The notes: generated by a model from the sequence alone, not told the origin. Positions 37,261 to 46,259 are shown, numbered from the stretch's first letter. The stretch: 64,000 nt of DNA from an uncultured Lachnospiraceae bacterium (GCA_910588655.1 CAJUPJ010000006.1:1-64000); one strand, 5' to 3'. Made by a program: numbers and translations.

Positions 37261-37968
37261 ATGATTGGATTTTATAATTATACAGTAATTCTTACATATA
37301 TCAGCCTGCTTATATCAGTATTTGGCATGATACAGGCTTTTGGCGGCAGGTTCCGTACTGCTATTTTGTGTCTTGCGCTTTCTGGGCTGTGTGATATGTT
37401 TGATGGCAAAATTGCCAGAAGCAAAAAGGACAGGACGGATGATGAGAAGCTTTTTGGTATACAGATTGATTCATTATGTGATGTAATCTGTTTTGGCATA
37501 TTTCCAGCAATGATATGCTTCCTTATAGGGGTAAGAGGCCCGCTTGGTTCTCTTCTTACAGGGTATTACTGTGTATGTTCAGTAATCAGGCTGGCATTTT
37601 TTAATGTGCTTGAAACAAGGCGGCAGGCAGAGGAAGAAGGTGCTAATAAATATTACCATGGGCTGCCTATTACTTCAATGGCGGTTATACTTCCGGTAGT
37701 ATTTTTATTACAGTCGTTTATACCAGAAGTTGCGTTTATAGTAGTGTTACATTTTGTACTATTTATTGTAGGGACTTTGTTTATTGTTGATTTTAAGCTT
37801 AAGAAACCAAACAATATTATGCTGTTCCTGCTTGTAGCGGTAGTTGCAGCAGCAGTCCTTATAATAATAATATTTTCAAGTTATAAAATTCCAAAGCTCA
37901 GGTTTCCGGAAATGCCGCTTTGGCCGGTAATTAAGAAATTATTTGGTGTGCTTATATATCCATTATAG
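37261..37968 (+). CDS. pssA: CDP-diacylglycerol-serine O-phosphatidyltransferase
   Basis: A CDP-alcohol phosphatidyltransferase of 235 aa with about six membrane helices. The catalytic motif D-G-x2-A-R-x-G-x3-D-x3-D is present: D48-G49, A52-R53, G66, D70 and D74, with a longer spacing between R53 and G66 than in the standard eight residues. The phosphatidylserine synthase assignment rests on the adjacent phosphatidylserine decarboxylase gene; by sequence alone it could be another member. Its product is the substrate for that enzyme. Confidence 0.87.
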   Translation: MIGFYNYTVILTYISLLISVFGMIQAFGGRFRTAILCLALSGLCDMFDGKIARSKKDRTDDEKLFGIQIDSLCDVICFGIFPAMICFLIGVRGPLGSLLTGYYCVCSVIRLAFFNVLETRRQAEEEGANKYYHGLPITSMAVILPVVFLLQSFIPEVAFIVVLHFVLFIVGTLFIVDFKLKKPNNIMLFLLVAVVAAAVLIIIIFSSYKIPKLRFPEMPLWPVIKKLFGVLIYPL

Positions 37969-38025
37969 TATGGACGGAATAAGAGTATATAGCAGTATAT
38001 ATAAGTATAATGGAGGTGTATTGGT

Positions 38026-38895
38026 TTGGGAGATAAAAGAGAGCGTTTTCATACGGGTAATAAAGGTATACAGGAAAACATCCTGCGTTTTTTATACCAG
38101 ACAAAACCAGGCAGCCTTTTATTAAAGGTTCTTGTAAACCCATATATATCAAAGGCAGCAGGATATTTTATGGACTCACGTTTTTCAGTGCCATTAATAA
38201 AGCCTTTTATCCGGTGCAATAATATAGATATGGAAGAGTATGAGAAGTGCAGATATAGTAGTTTTAATGAGTTTTTTACACGCAAAATAAAAAAAGGCAG
38301 AAGGGACTTTTCTATAAAAGAAGAGGATTTGTGTTCGCCTTGTGATGCTAAACTGGGTGTTTATAAAATTGGGGAAAATTCTGCTTTTAAAGTAAAGGGC
38401 ACATATTATACTATGGAGAGCCTGGTAAAGAGCCATAAACTGGCACAGTATTATAAAGGGGGTATTCTCTGTATATTCAGGCTTTGTGTAGATGATTACC
38501 ACAGGTATGCATATATTGATGAGGGAAAGCAGAAAAAGAATTATAAAATACCTGGTGTACTGCATACAGTTAATCCAGTAGCATGTGGCAAATACCCTGT
38601 CTATAAGGAAAATTCAAGGGAGTTTTCGGTACTTCACAGTAAAAATTTTGGCAAAGTCCTTATGATGGAAGTTGGTGCAATGCTTGTAGGCAGGATTTGT
38701 AATTATAATGATGAGACACATGCCATCCGCGGACAGGAAAAGGGAAGGTTTGAATATGGAGGTTCTACAGTTATCCTTGCATTTGCAAAAGATAAAGTTG
38801 TGATAGACAGTGAAATAATGGATAACAGCAGGTATGGCTTTGAAACTGTTGTACAGATGGGTTCTGTTATTGGTAAAAAAGCTGTTAAAAAATGA
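38026..38895 (+). CDS. psd: Phosphatidylserine decarboxylase
   Basis: Decarboxylates phosphatidylserine to phosphatidylethanolamine at the membrane, 289 aa. The self-cleavage motif is GGST, with Ser247 becoming the pyruvoyl group; this replaces the LGST of enterobacteria. YHRYAYIDEGKQ and the HSKNFGKVLMMEVGAMLVG segment are typical. It starts with TTG at 38026, with GGAGG (38012-38016) 9 bases upstream. With pssA directly before it, this is a complete route from CDP-diacylglycerol to phosphatidylethanolamine. Confidence 0.92.
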   Translation: MGDKRERFHTGNKGIQENILRFLYQTKPGSLLLKVLVNPYISKAAGYFMDSRFSVPLIKPFIRCNNIDMEEYEKCRYSSFNEFFTRKIKKGRRDFSIKEEDLCSPCDAKLGVYKIGENSAFKVKGTYYTMESLVKSHKLAQYYKGGILCIFRLCVDDYHRYAYIDEGKQKKNYKIPGVLHTVNPVACGKYPVYKENSREFSVLHSKNFGKVLMMEVGAMLVGRICNYNDETHAIRGQEKGRFEYGGSTVILAFAKDKVVIDSEIMDNSRYGFETVVQMGSVIGKKAVKK

Positions 38896-38913
38896 GGTAT
38901 GGAGGAGAAGGGA

Positions 38914-40308
38914 ATGGAAACCCCAATATATAATTTTGTTACAGATTATATGTCTTCTGGAATGTCCAGGTTTCATATGCCAGGACATAAAGGACAGTCT
39001 TTTCTGGGGTGTGAAGGACGGGATATAACAGAAATAGAAGGTGCTGATGTGTTAAGCATGGCTGGTGGCATTATTGCAGAAAGCCAGTATAATGCATCAC
39101 ACCTTTTTTGTACAGGCAGTACACTTTATTCTACAGAAGGCTCTTCACTCTGCATTAAGGCAATGCTTATGGCAGTCCTTGAAGACGCAAGGAAGCATGG
39201 CAGCAAGGGAAATGAATATATACTGGCAGCAAGGAATGTACACCGTTCAATGGTTGATGCATGTGCGCTTCTTGGCATGGAGACAGAGTTTATTATTAAT
39301 AACAGGTCTGGCAGTATATGTGAAAGCATGGTAACGCCAAAGGATATAGAAAATATACTGGAATATAAAAAGAAAGAGGGGACAGGCAATCCTGTAGCAG
39401 TCTATATTACATCACCAGGGTATCTTGGGGATATTGCAGACATAGAAGGGATTGCAGTTATTTGTGAAAAATATTCCCTCCCACTTGTTGTTGACAATGC
39501 ACATGGTGCATACCTTGCATTTTTAGAAGAAAGCAGGCATCCGTTAAGACTTGGTGCTGCAATATGCTGTGATTCTGCCCATAAAACACTTCCTGTGCTT
39601 ACAGGGGGCGCATACCTGCATATATCTGGCAGGTATAAAGAAAGGTATATGGAAACTGCAAGGCGTGCCCTTGCATTATTTGGTTCAACAAGCCCCTCAT
39701 ATCTTATATTACAGTCACTTGATTTATGTAATAAATACCTTGCAGGGAATTACAGGGAAAGGCTTGCTGCCTGTATAAATACTGTAAATAGCATTAAAGA
39801 GGATTTAAAGGGCAAAGGCATATGCGTAATGGATACAGAACCTTTAAAAATAGTTATAAATACAGCATGTGCAGGGTATACAGGCACAGAAACATGTGCT
39901 GCAATGAGGGAATATGGAATTGAGTGTGAATATGCAGATGCAGGCTATGTTGTACTAATGGTAACACCAGAAAATACAAAAGAAGATTTTACGAGAATTA
40001 AAGAATGGGCAGGCAGTACATTTTTAATACATAATAAAAAGAACAGGCTTGCAATACCAGGGTTTTCATTAAAACCTCCACAACGGGAGATGACAATACG
40101 TGAAGCAGTATTTTCGCCATCAGTGTTAATAGATGCCAGGGAGTCGCTGGGGCGCATATGTGCAGCGGAAACAGTGTCGTGCCCGCCTGCTGTGCCGGTA
40201 GCTGTATGTGGGGAGGTTATAAACCAGGATATGATAGACTTATTTGGTATTTATAATATAAAAGAGGTATGTGTTACTGCAAGGTTAAAACAGGGAAATC
40301 CTTTATAA
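38914..40308 (+). CDS. Orn/Lys/Arg decarboxylase family PLP enzyme
   Basis: A fold-type I PLP enzyme of 464 aa, the short Gram-positive form without the response-regulator-like N-terminal domain. The PLP Lys is K224 in DSAHKTLPVLTGGAYLH; FHMPGHKGQSF near the start and VDNAHGAYL are family hallmarks. It probably makes a polyamine (cadaverine, agmatine or putrescine), but the substrate cannot be told. ATG at 38914 was chosen because GGAGG lies just upstream; ATG at 38899 is possible. It starts 18 bases after psd. Confidence 0.87.
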   Translation: METPIYNFVTDYMSSGMSRFHMPGHKGQSFLGCEGRDITEIEGADVLSMAGGIIAESQYNASHLFCTGSTLYSTEGSSLCIKAMLMAVLEDARKHGSKGNEYILAARNVHRSMVDACALLGMETEFIINNRSGSICESMVTPKDIENILEYKKKEGTGNPVAVYITSPGYLGDIADIEGIAVICEKYSLPLVVDNAHGAYLAFLEESRHPLRLGAAICCDSAHKTLPVLTGGAYLHISGRYKERYMETARRALALFGSTSPSYLILQSLDLCNKYLAGNYRERLAACINTVNSIKEDLKGKGICVMDTEPLKIVINTACAGYTGTETCAAMREYGIECEYADAGYVVLMVTPENTKEDFTRIKEWAGSTFLIHNKKNRLAIPGFSLKPPQREMTIREAVFSPSVLIDARESLGRICAAETVSCPPAVPVAVCGEVINQDMIDLFGIYNIKEVCVTARLKQGNPL

Positions 40309-40321
40309 TACTGGATTTCCC
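40293..40321. terminator. Shared hairpin between converging genes
   Basis: GGGAAATCC (40293-40301) pairs with GGATTTCCC (40313-40321), covering the stop of the decarboxylase. The minus-strand hemerythrin gene ends 28 bases further on. There is no strong T run, so efficiency is uncertain. Confidence 0.5.
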
Positions 40322-40348
40322 CGTTATCTGCATTATTATATTATATTT

Positions 40349-41698
40349 TTACTTTAGTCTTTTAAAATAATTATCAATTGTCTTTTTAATATCTGCTGGT
40401 TTTAATGTTTTTAACATATAACCTTCGGGCTTCATAGGTATTATTTTACTTACAGTATTGGCATCAGCCCTGCCTGTAAGGAACATAACTGGAATATCCC
40501 CAAATGCAGTTTCAGAACGTATCATTTGTAGCACCTGTGCACCGTCACAGACCGGCATATCATGGTCTAACAGTACAAGGTCAGGGCGTTCCAGTGTTAT
40601 GCATCTTATTGCAGATACCCCTGAAGTAGCAATGGCAACCTGGTAATCCTTTTGCAGCAGTTTTTTCATAAACTGTAGTATTGTTTCAGAATCATCAACA
40701 ATAAGCAGTTTCTTTTTGCCGCTGTTGTTTTCCAGTTCATTTTTGTTAAGGTATTCCTTAATTTCTGCCATTGCATTTTCTGTTTTAATAGAAGTCCTGC
40801 CTGTTCTCTTTATAGCATGTGGCGTCATTGCACAATATGCGAAATAACCTGCCCCTGTATTAAACAGCAGGCTGTATTTTGGCACTTGTCTTTTAAAAAC
40901 TTTCTGGAACTGTTCATATGACAGCAGGTTTTCACTTTTTATTTCATAAGTATCTGTAGATGGAAAGTGTTCTTTTATACATTCTACAAATTGCTTCGCT
41001 ACAAACCTGGCAGCGTTCATAAGCATAACATCCATTTTGCCAGGCTGGCTGCCCATCAGCTTACCCACAGTATCAATTAGAAGTTTTTCTTCAAAAACCA
41101 GGAGGATTTCCTGCTGTTCCCCTTTTCCAGTAGAATATACAAGCTGGTAATAAATCCCCTGTCCAAACTTTTCACCACTGTAAGCTTCACTGATTACTTG
41201 TGCTTCAAGACGGAACAGGTCATATAAAAGCTCTAATATTACTTGTCTGGTGGCTTGGATTTCTTCCTTGGGCGGAAGGTTTGACCATTTAGTAATTTCA
41301 TTACCCGATATCGCATGGTCTTCTGTCAATGAGTGGCTAATCAGCCATCCAACGCATACTCCTAAAAAATGATTTATTGCATCTTCAGAGTAGTTGCTTT
41401 GTTCTAGCTCTTTTTCATGTGCAGGGAGAATATGCAGCTTGAAATCTTCATGCAGGCGCTTGTGGGTTTCTAGTTCCTTATAAGAAATGGATGTCATATA
41501 TGTCTCTTCATCTGCGAAATGTTTTAGTGCATGGTCTTTAAAATACTTTATTCCCTCCTGGCAGACCCACGGACTTTTATTTTTATTTTCACTAAATGTA
41601 AACAGTTTATTTATTATTTTAAACAGTTTCATGTGTTCGTTGTCAATAAAGTCTACACCAATATTAAATCTGTCTTCCCATACTAGTTGATTTCCCAT
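40349..41698 (-). CDS. Hemerythrin / CheX-like / receiver-domain fusion protein
   Basis: A 449-aa soluble three-part protein. The N-terminal bacteriohemerythrin (about residues 5-140) keeps the expected di-iron ligands: His in DNEH, HFADEE, THKRLH and HSLTEDH. The middle (about 150-310) resembles a CheX/FliM-type domain, seen in MNAARFVAKQFVE. The C-terminal receiver (about 325-449) has LLIVDDSE, phospho-acceptor D in LVLLDHDMP and a late Lys in YMLKTLK. It may couple oxygen or redox sensing to phosphorelay or motility control. GAGGAGGAAC precedes the ATG on the minus strand. No kinase is adjacent. The hemerythrin and receiver calls are firm; the middle one is moderate. Confidence 0.85.
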   Translation of the reverse strand: MGNQLVWEDRFNIGVDFIDNEHMKLFKIINKLFTFSENKNKSPWVCQEGIKYFKDHALKHFADEETYMTSISYKELETHKRLHEDFKLHILPAHEKELEQSNYSEDAINHFLGVCVGWLISHSLTEDHAISGNEITKWSNLPPKEEIQATRQVILELLYDLFRLEAQVISEAYSGEKFGQGIYYQLVYSTGKGEQQEILLVFEEKLLIDTVGKLMGSQPGKMDVMLMNAARFVAKQFVECIKEHFPSTDTYEIKSENLLSYEQFQKVFKRQVPKYSLLFNTGAGYFAYCAMTPHAIKRTGRTSIKTENAMAEIKEYLNKNELENNSGKKKLLIVDDSETILQFMKKLLQKDYQVAIATSGVSAIRCITLERPDLVLLDHDMPVCDGAQVLQMIRSETAFGDIPVMFLTGRADANTVSKIIPMKPEGYMLKTLKPADIKKTIDNYFKRLK

Positions 41699-42188
41699 TA
41701 CTGTTCCTCCTCATTATGATCCATTTTGAATACTGCATATCCTCTATTATATATAATATTTTAATATATGTTACCGTTCTGGAAATATTATGTAATGTGT
41801 ATCTGCTGTATATAAACTATATATTTAGAAAATGGTTGTTAAGAACTAAAGCCAGATTACACAACATATAGTTTACTATACTATAATTACAAATAATTTG
41901 CAACAAATTTTGCAATATTTTCCTGTAATTATATAGACTGGCGGGATATATGGCAAAAGTGTATGTGACATTTCCATAATTTTATATAATATATTTTGGG
42001 CATATTTATATACTTTGCCGGTGGTTGTCCTGCCGTAATTAAATTAAAGCTGGTTTCAGGCATATAATTCTTTTAAATATGTCCTTTTTTATGCAAATTT
42101 TCTGCTGTTAAAAATGAAAAAAGGACTTGCAACAACTGGAAGATTATGATAAACTAGCAAATGGACTTTATGAAAGGGGGTTATTGCT
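41699..42188. other. AT-rich divergent intergenic region before the alpha ribosomal operon
   Basis: About 490 bases, very AT-rich, carrying the promoters of the leftward hemerythrin gene and of rpmJ. No gene was found. The usual upstream neighbours of rpmJ (secY, adk, map, infA) are absent here. Confidence 0.5.
42127..42155 (+). promoter_or_regulatory. Promoter of rpmJ
   Basis: TTGCAA (42127-42132) and TAAACT (42150-42155) are 17 bases apart with a TG extension before the -10 box, 34 bases before the GTG start. The shorter-spaced TATGAT is a less likely alternative. Confidence 0.5.
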
Positions 42189-42302
42189 GTGAAAGTTAGA
42201 TCTTCAGTAAAACCAATTTGCGAGAAATGTAAGGTCATCAAAAGAAAGGGAAGAATCAGAGTTATCTGTGAAAATCCCAGACACAAACAGAGACAGGGCT
42301 AA
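42189..42302 (+). CDS. rpmJ: 50S ribosomal protein L36
   Basis: A 37-aa protein beginning MKVRSSVKPICEKCKVIKRK and ending RHKQRQG, a clear L36 of the zinc-binding type with Cys-x2-Cys, a further Cys and the His of NPRHKQ. It starts with GTG at 42189 behind AAAGGGGG. Placing it first in the alpha operon, ahead of rpsM, matches Firmicutes, but here a 329-base gap separates it from rpsM. Confidence 0.96.
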   Translation: MKVRSSVKPICEKCKVIKRKGRIRVICENPRHKQRQG

Positions 42303-42631
42303 TTAGACAACGGAAGCCAAAGCTTAGTTCTTTGGTTTTTCTGTTATTAAGATAAATCTTGCTTTCTGTTCGTTATGGTACTTAAGTGTACTATGATATT
42401 GTAAATGGAGTGATTAACCATTTCAGCGCCAGGGTGTGTCATTTCATCCTGTGCTGGCCTTACCAACGGCAGATTGATGACTGCGGCATATACCGGCTGT
42501 CATTTCGCAGGCAGCCATATAACTAGTCTATGCTGTAAGGTTACAATTTAAAGCGGCTGGCAGTGCTGTCGCACTGTAATCATTTATTTAACTTATTAAT
42601 TTATAGAAAATAACGGAGGTGTAAAGTATAC
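42303..42631 (+). promoter_or_regulatory. Structured leader-like gap between rpmJ and rpsM
   Basis: A 329-base gap where most Firmicutes have almost none. Several stems can be drawn: GCGCCAG/CTGGC (about 42425-42458), GATGACTGCG with TGTCATTTCGC (about 42477-42511), and CAGTGC/GCACTG (about 42570-42588) not far ahead of the rpsM ribosome site (GGAGGTG). It could be a ribosomal-protein autoregulatory leader (for example S4 or S13 binding) or hold an internal promoter. No known leader was recognised. Confidence 0.45.
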
Positions 42632-43000
42632 ATGGCACGTATTAGTGGTGTAGATTTACCAAGAGAAAAGCGTGTTGAAATCGGGCTTACCTATATTTAT
42701 GGCATTGGCAGGGCCAGTTCCAACCGTATTTTAGCAGAAGCTAAAGTCAATCCTGACACACGTGTAAAAGACCTTACAGATGAAGAGGTTTCACGTATCC
42801 GTGACGTCATTGACGCTACACAGACAGTTGAAGGTGACTTACGCAGGGAAATTGCATTAAATATTAAGAGGTTACAGGAAATCGGATGCTACAGGGGTAT
42901 CCGTCACAGGAAGGGTCTTCCAGTACGTGGACAGAAGACTAAGACAAATGCAAGAACCCGTAAAGGACCAAAGCGTACTGTCGCAAATAAGAAGAAATAA
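42632..43000 (+). CDS. rpsM: 30S ribosomal protein S13
   Basis: A 122-aa protein of the small-subunit head. ARISGVDLPREKRVEIGLTYIYGIG at the start and the basic tail RKGPKRTVANKKK are diagnostic. The ATG follows GGAGGTG with about 10 bases of spacing. It begins the rpsM-rpsK-rpsD-rpoA-rplQ run. Confidence 0.97.
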   Translation: MARISGVDLPREKRVEIGLTYIYGIGRASSNRILAEAKVNPDTRVKDLTDEEVSRIRDVIDATQTVEGDLRREIALNIKRLQEIGCYRGIRHRKGLPVRGQKTKTNARTRKGPKRTVANKKK

Positions 43001-43042
43001 TTAAGATATATTATGTACAAATCTAACTAGGAGGGTTTGACA

Positions 43043-43438
43043 ATGGCTAAACAGGTTACAAAAAAGGTAAGCAAAAAGCGTGTCAAAAGAAATGTCGGAC
43101 ATGGACAGGCACACATCCAGTCTTCCTTTAATAATACAATCGTTACGCTTACAGATGCTGAAGGAAATGCAATTTCCTGGGCAAGTGCAGGCGGGTTAGG
43201 CTTCAGGGGTTCTAAGAAGTCCACACCATATGCAGCACAGATGGCAGCAGAAACAGCTGCTAAGGCAGCACTTCCTCATGGACTGTCTTCTGTAGATGTT
43301 ATGGTTAAAGGGCCAGGTTCAGGACGTGAAGCTGCAATACGTGCATTACAGGCATGTGGAATTGATGTTACAAGCATAAGGGACGTAACTCCTGTACCAC
43401 ATAACGGATGCAGGCCACCAAAGCGCCGCCGTGTATAA
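43043..43438 (+). CDS. rpsK: 30S ribosomal protein S11
   Basis: A 131-aa platform protein. VGHGQAHIQSSFNNTIVTLTD, GSKKSTPYAAQ and the ending PHNGCRPPKRRRV identify S11. ATG at 43043 follows TAGGAGGG; a TTG six bases earlier is in the ribosome spacing and unlikely. It is 42 bases after rpsM. Confidence 0.97.
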   Translation: MAKQVTKKVSKKRVKRNVGHGQAHIQSSFNNTIVTLTDAEGNAISWASAGGLGFRGSKKSTPYAAQMAAETAAKAALPHGLSSVDVMVKGPGSGREAAIRALQACGIDVTSIRDVTPVPHNGCRPPKRRRV

Positions 43439-43525
43439 TACACATAAACGGTGTTTCCGGTTACCGGAGGCAGTAACCAGCTTGTTTTATAATAATTGAT
43501 TGGATATTAAATAGGAGGAATAGAC

Positions 43526-44119
43526 ATGGCAAGAGATATGACGCCAGTGCTCAAAAGATGCAGAAGTCTTGGGATTGACCCTGTATTTATGGGAATAGAT
43601 AAGAAGTCTAACAGGAATGCCAGGGCTGGCAGGAAACAGAGTGAGTATGGACTTCAGTTAAAAGAAAAGCAGAAAGCTAAATTTATATATGGTGTACTTG
43701 AAAAACCTTTCAGAAATAATTTTGCTAAAGCGCAGAAGTTAAAGTATGGTACAACTGGTGAAAACCTTATGATTCTTCTGGAACTCAGGCTTGACAATGT
43801 TATTTACAGAATGGGTTATGGACGTACAAGGAAAGAGGCAAGACAGGTTGTAGGGCATAAGCATGTGCTTGTAAACGGCAAGTGTGTTACTATCCCTTCA
43901 TACCAGGTTAAGCCAGGTGATGTTATTGAAATCAAGGAAAAGCATAAAGGTAAACAGAGATATAAAGATATTCTTGAAGTTACAGACGGAAGGATAGTTC
44001 CTGAATGGCTTGAGGCTGACCATGAAAACCTTTCAGGTGTTGTTAAAGAAGTCCCAACAAGAGAACAGATTGATGTTCCTGTTAATGAAGTGCTTATCGT
44101 CGAGTTATATTCTAAGTAA
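43526..44119 (+). CDS. rpsD: 30S ribosomal protein S4
   Basis: A 197-aa primary rRNA-binding protein and, in many bacteria, translational repressor of the alpha operon. The S4 RNA-binding domain shows RLDNVIYRMGYGRTRKEARQ and GHKHVLVNG. The N-terminus lacks the four-Cys zinc site, so it is the zinc-free type. The ATG follows AGGAGG. It is 87 bases after rpsK. Confidence 0.97.
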   Translation: MARDMTPVLKRCRSLGIDPVFMGIDKKSNRNARAGRKQSEYGLQLKEKQKAKFIYGVLEKPFRNNFAKAQKLKYGTTGENLMILLELRLDNVIYRMGYGRTRKEARQVVGHKHVLVNGKCVTIPSYQVKPGDVIEIKEKHKGKQRYKDILEVTDGRIVPEWLEADHENLSGVVKEVPTREQIDVPVNEVLIVELYSK

Positions 44120-44168
44120 TATTAATCTGTGAGTATGTAAGCATAACACCCAAAAGGAGGTACTTGGA

Positions 44169-45131
44169 GTGCTTGATTTTAAAGAACCAAATATTGAGAT
44201 TGCTGAGATTTCAGAAGATAAGAGATATGGACGTTTTATTGTAGAACCTCTTGAAAGAGGATATGGTACGACTTTGGGTAATTCTCTTAGAAGAATTATG
44301 CTTTCATCATTACCGGGTACTGCTGTCAGTCATATTAAGATTGATGGTGTAGTTCATGAATTTGCTGCAATTCCTGGTGTTAAGGAAGATGTAACAGAGA
44401 TTATAATGAATATTAAAAGCCTTGCTATTAAGAATAATAGTGAGTTTGATGAGGTTAAGACTGCTTATGTAGAGGCATCTGGTGAGGGGGTAGTTACAGC
44501 AGCAGATATCCAGGTGGATTCTGATATTGAGATAATGAACCCTGACCAGGTTATTGCCACATTAAGCGGCGGGCCTGATTGCAAGCTTTATATCGAGATG
44601 ACAATTGTAAACAACCGTGGCTATATCAGCTCTGAGAAGAATAAAAGGGAGGATTTGCCACTTAATGTTATTGCAATTGATTCTATCTTTACACCGGTAG
44701 AGAGAGTGAACATCAAGATTGAGAATACCCGTGTTGGGCAGATTACTGATTACGATAAGCTGACATTAGATGTATATACAAATGGCACTATTGAACCAAG
44801 TGATGCAGTAAGTCTTGCTGCAAAGGTTTTAAGTGACCATTTGAAATCCTTTATCAATCTTTCTGATAAGACTTCAAATATTCCTGTTATGGCAGAGAAA
44901 GAAGAGAATGATAAGGACAAAGTCCTTGAAATGAATATTGATGAACTTGAGCTGTCAGTACGTTCATATAACTGTCTTAAGAGGGCAGGCATTAATACTG
45001 TTGAAGAACTTTGCAACCGGACATCTGAAGATATGATGAAGGTAAGAAATCTTGGACGTAAGTCTTTAGAAGAAGTATTAGCTAAGCTAAAAGAGTTAGG
45101 GCTTTCACTTAACTTAGGTGACGATAATTAG
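44169..45131 (+). CDS. rpoA: RNA polymerase alpha subunit
   Basis: A 320-aa subunit that nucleates RNA polymerase assembly and contacts activators and UP elements. The N-terminal domain has LERGYGTTLGNSLRRIMLSS; the C-terminal domain has LELSVRSYNCLKRAGINTV and NLGRKSLEEV. It starts with GTG at 44169 behind AAAGGAGG. It is 49 bases after rpsD and 11 before rplQ. Confidence 0.97.
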   Translation: MLDFKEPNIEIAEISEDKRYGRFIVEPLERGYGTTLGNSLRRIMLSSLPGTAVSHIKIDGVVHEFAAIPGVKEDVTEIIMNIKSLAIKNNSEFDEVKTAYVEASGEGVVTAADIQVDSDIEIMNPDQVIATLSGGPDCKLYIEMTIVNNRGYISSEKNKREDLPLNVIAIDSIFTPVERVNIKIENTRVGQITDYDKLTLDVYTNGTIEPSDAVSLAAKVLSDHLKSFINLSDKTSNIPVMAEKEENDKDKVLEMNIDELELSVRSYNCLKRAGINTVEELCNRTSEDMMKVRNLGRKSLEEVLAKLKELGLSLNLGDDN

Positions 45132-45142
45132 GAGGTAAACAA

Positions 45143-45685
45143 ATGGCAGGCTATAGAAAACTTGGAAGAACTTCCAGCCAGAGAAAAGCATTGCTCCGCA
45201 ACCAGGTAACTAATCTTCTGTATCATGGCAGGATTATTACAACAGAGGCGAAAGCAAAAGAAATCCGCAAGATAGCAGAGAAAATCATTGCTTTAGGTAT
45301 AAAAGAATGTAATAACTATGATACAGTTACAGTAACTGCTAAAGTTCCACGTAAGGACAAAGATGGTAAGAGAGTTAAAGAAGTAGTAGATGGCAAGAAG
45401 GTTACTGTATATGATGAAGTACAGAAGGAAATCAGGAAAGACCAGCCTTCAAGGCTTCATGCCAGAAAGCAGATGAGTAAGACACTTTATAAAGTAACAG
45501 AAGTGCCAAAAGAAATTAAAGGCCGCAAGAAAAACACTAAAACTATAGATGTTGTTTCAAAAGTTTTAGATGAAATCGGGCCAAAGTACGCTGAACGTAA
45601 TGGCAATGGTGGTTATACACGTATAATTAAGATTGGGCCACGCAGGGGCGACGCTGCAATGGAAGTGCTTATTGAACTTGTATAA
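45143..45685 (+). CDS. rplQ: 50S ribosomal protein L17 (with internal insertion)
   Basis: A large-subunit protein of 180 aa against about 120-127 in Bacillus and E. coli. The ends are ordinary (MAGYRKLGRTSSQRKALLRN and the ending RRGDAAMEVLIELV). The excess is a Lys-rich stretch at about residues 70-130 (KVPRKDKDGKRVKEVVDGKK and following). I recall such lengthened L17 in related Clostridia. GGAGG precedes the ATG and a strong terminator follows. Confidence 0.95.
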   Translation: MAGYRKLGRTSSQRKALLRNQVTNLLYHGRIITTEAKAKEIRKIAEKIIALGIKECNNYDTVTVTAKVPRKDKDGKRVKEVVDGKKVTVYDEVQKEIRKDQPSRLHARKQMSKTLYKVTEVPKEIKGRKKNTKTIDVVSKVLDEIGPKYAERNGNGGYTRIIKIGPRRGDAAMEVLIELV

Positions 45686-45707
45686 TTAAAATATATTGGA
45701 TTAACAG

Positions 45708-45733
45708 GCTGCCACAAATGTGGCAGCTTTTTT
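45708..45733 (+). terminator. Terminator of the alpha ribosomal operon
   Basis: GCTGCCACA (45708-45716) pairs with TGTGGCAGC (45719-45727), followed by six T. The palindrome U5 begins directly after the T run. Confidence 0.85.
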
Positions 45734-45734
45734 A

Positions 45735-46190
45735 GGTTATCCTGTGTTTGTATAAGACGGACGGTTTATACTGCCAGAGCCAGAATATTCCGTACAGAGG
45801 CACGCTTTATCTACGCCACAATGTCATTAAGTTAAGAAGAAATGTTTAAAAGTATTAAATATGATATGCTGGCAAATCCAAAGTGCCTTCCATGAAAAAA
45901 GCATGCTTTCGCTTGAACTTGCACGCAATGGTGCATAAAGCCCTTAATGTTCCTACGGAACATTTTAAGACAGGGCTTAAGCACCAGCGGCTTCGTACAG
46001 CTTTTTCATGGAAGCACATTTGGAATTTGCCAGCCAGCTACACTTTGCTAGTTTACAAAAACATTTTTATCAAAACTTTTAACTAAATGACATTGTGGCG
46101 TAGCATAAGCGTGCCCTTTTACGGAATAATTCTGGCATCTGGCAGAATAAACCTGTTGTCAGAAATTTACAAACAAATAATAAGATAACC
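45735..46190 (+). repeat. Large nested palindrome, copy U5
   Basis: The clearest full copy, 456 bases. The ends are GGTTATCCTGTGTTTGTA (45735-45752) and TTACAAACAAATAATAAGATAACC ending at 46190 in two complementary blocks. Then CCAGAATATTCCGTA, GGCACGCTTTATCTACG and CCACAATGTCATT each have complements in the right arm. The inner CCAAAGTGCCTTCCATG layer follows, with a centre of AATGTTCC TAC GGAACATT (about 45948-45966). It begins right after the rplQ terminator. Confidence 0.88.
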
Positions 46191-46259
46191 ATAAAAAAGG
46201 GGAGGGAGAAATTATTCTGCTAGTCAGTTATTATGATATAAAACAGGCATATCCCCGGC

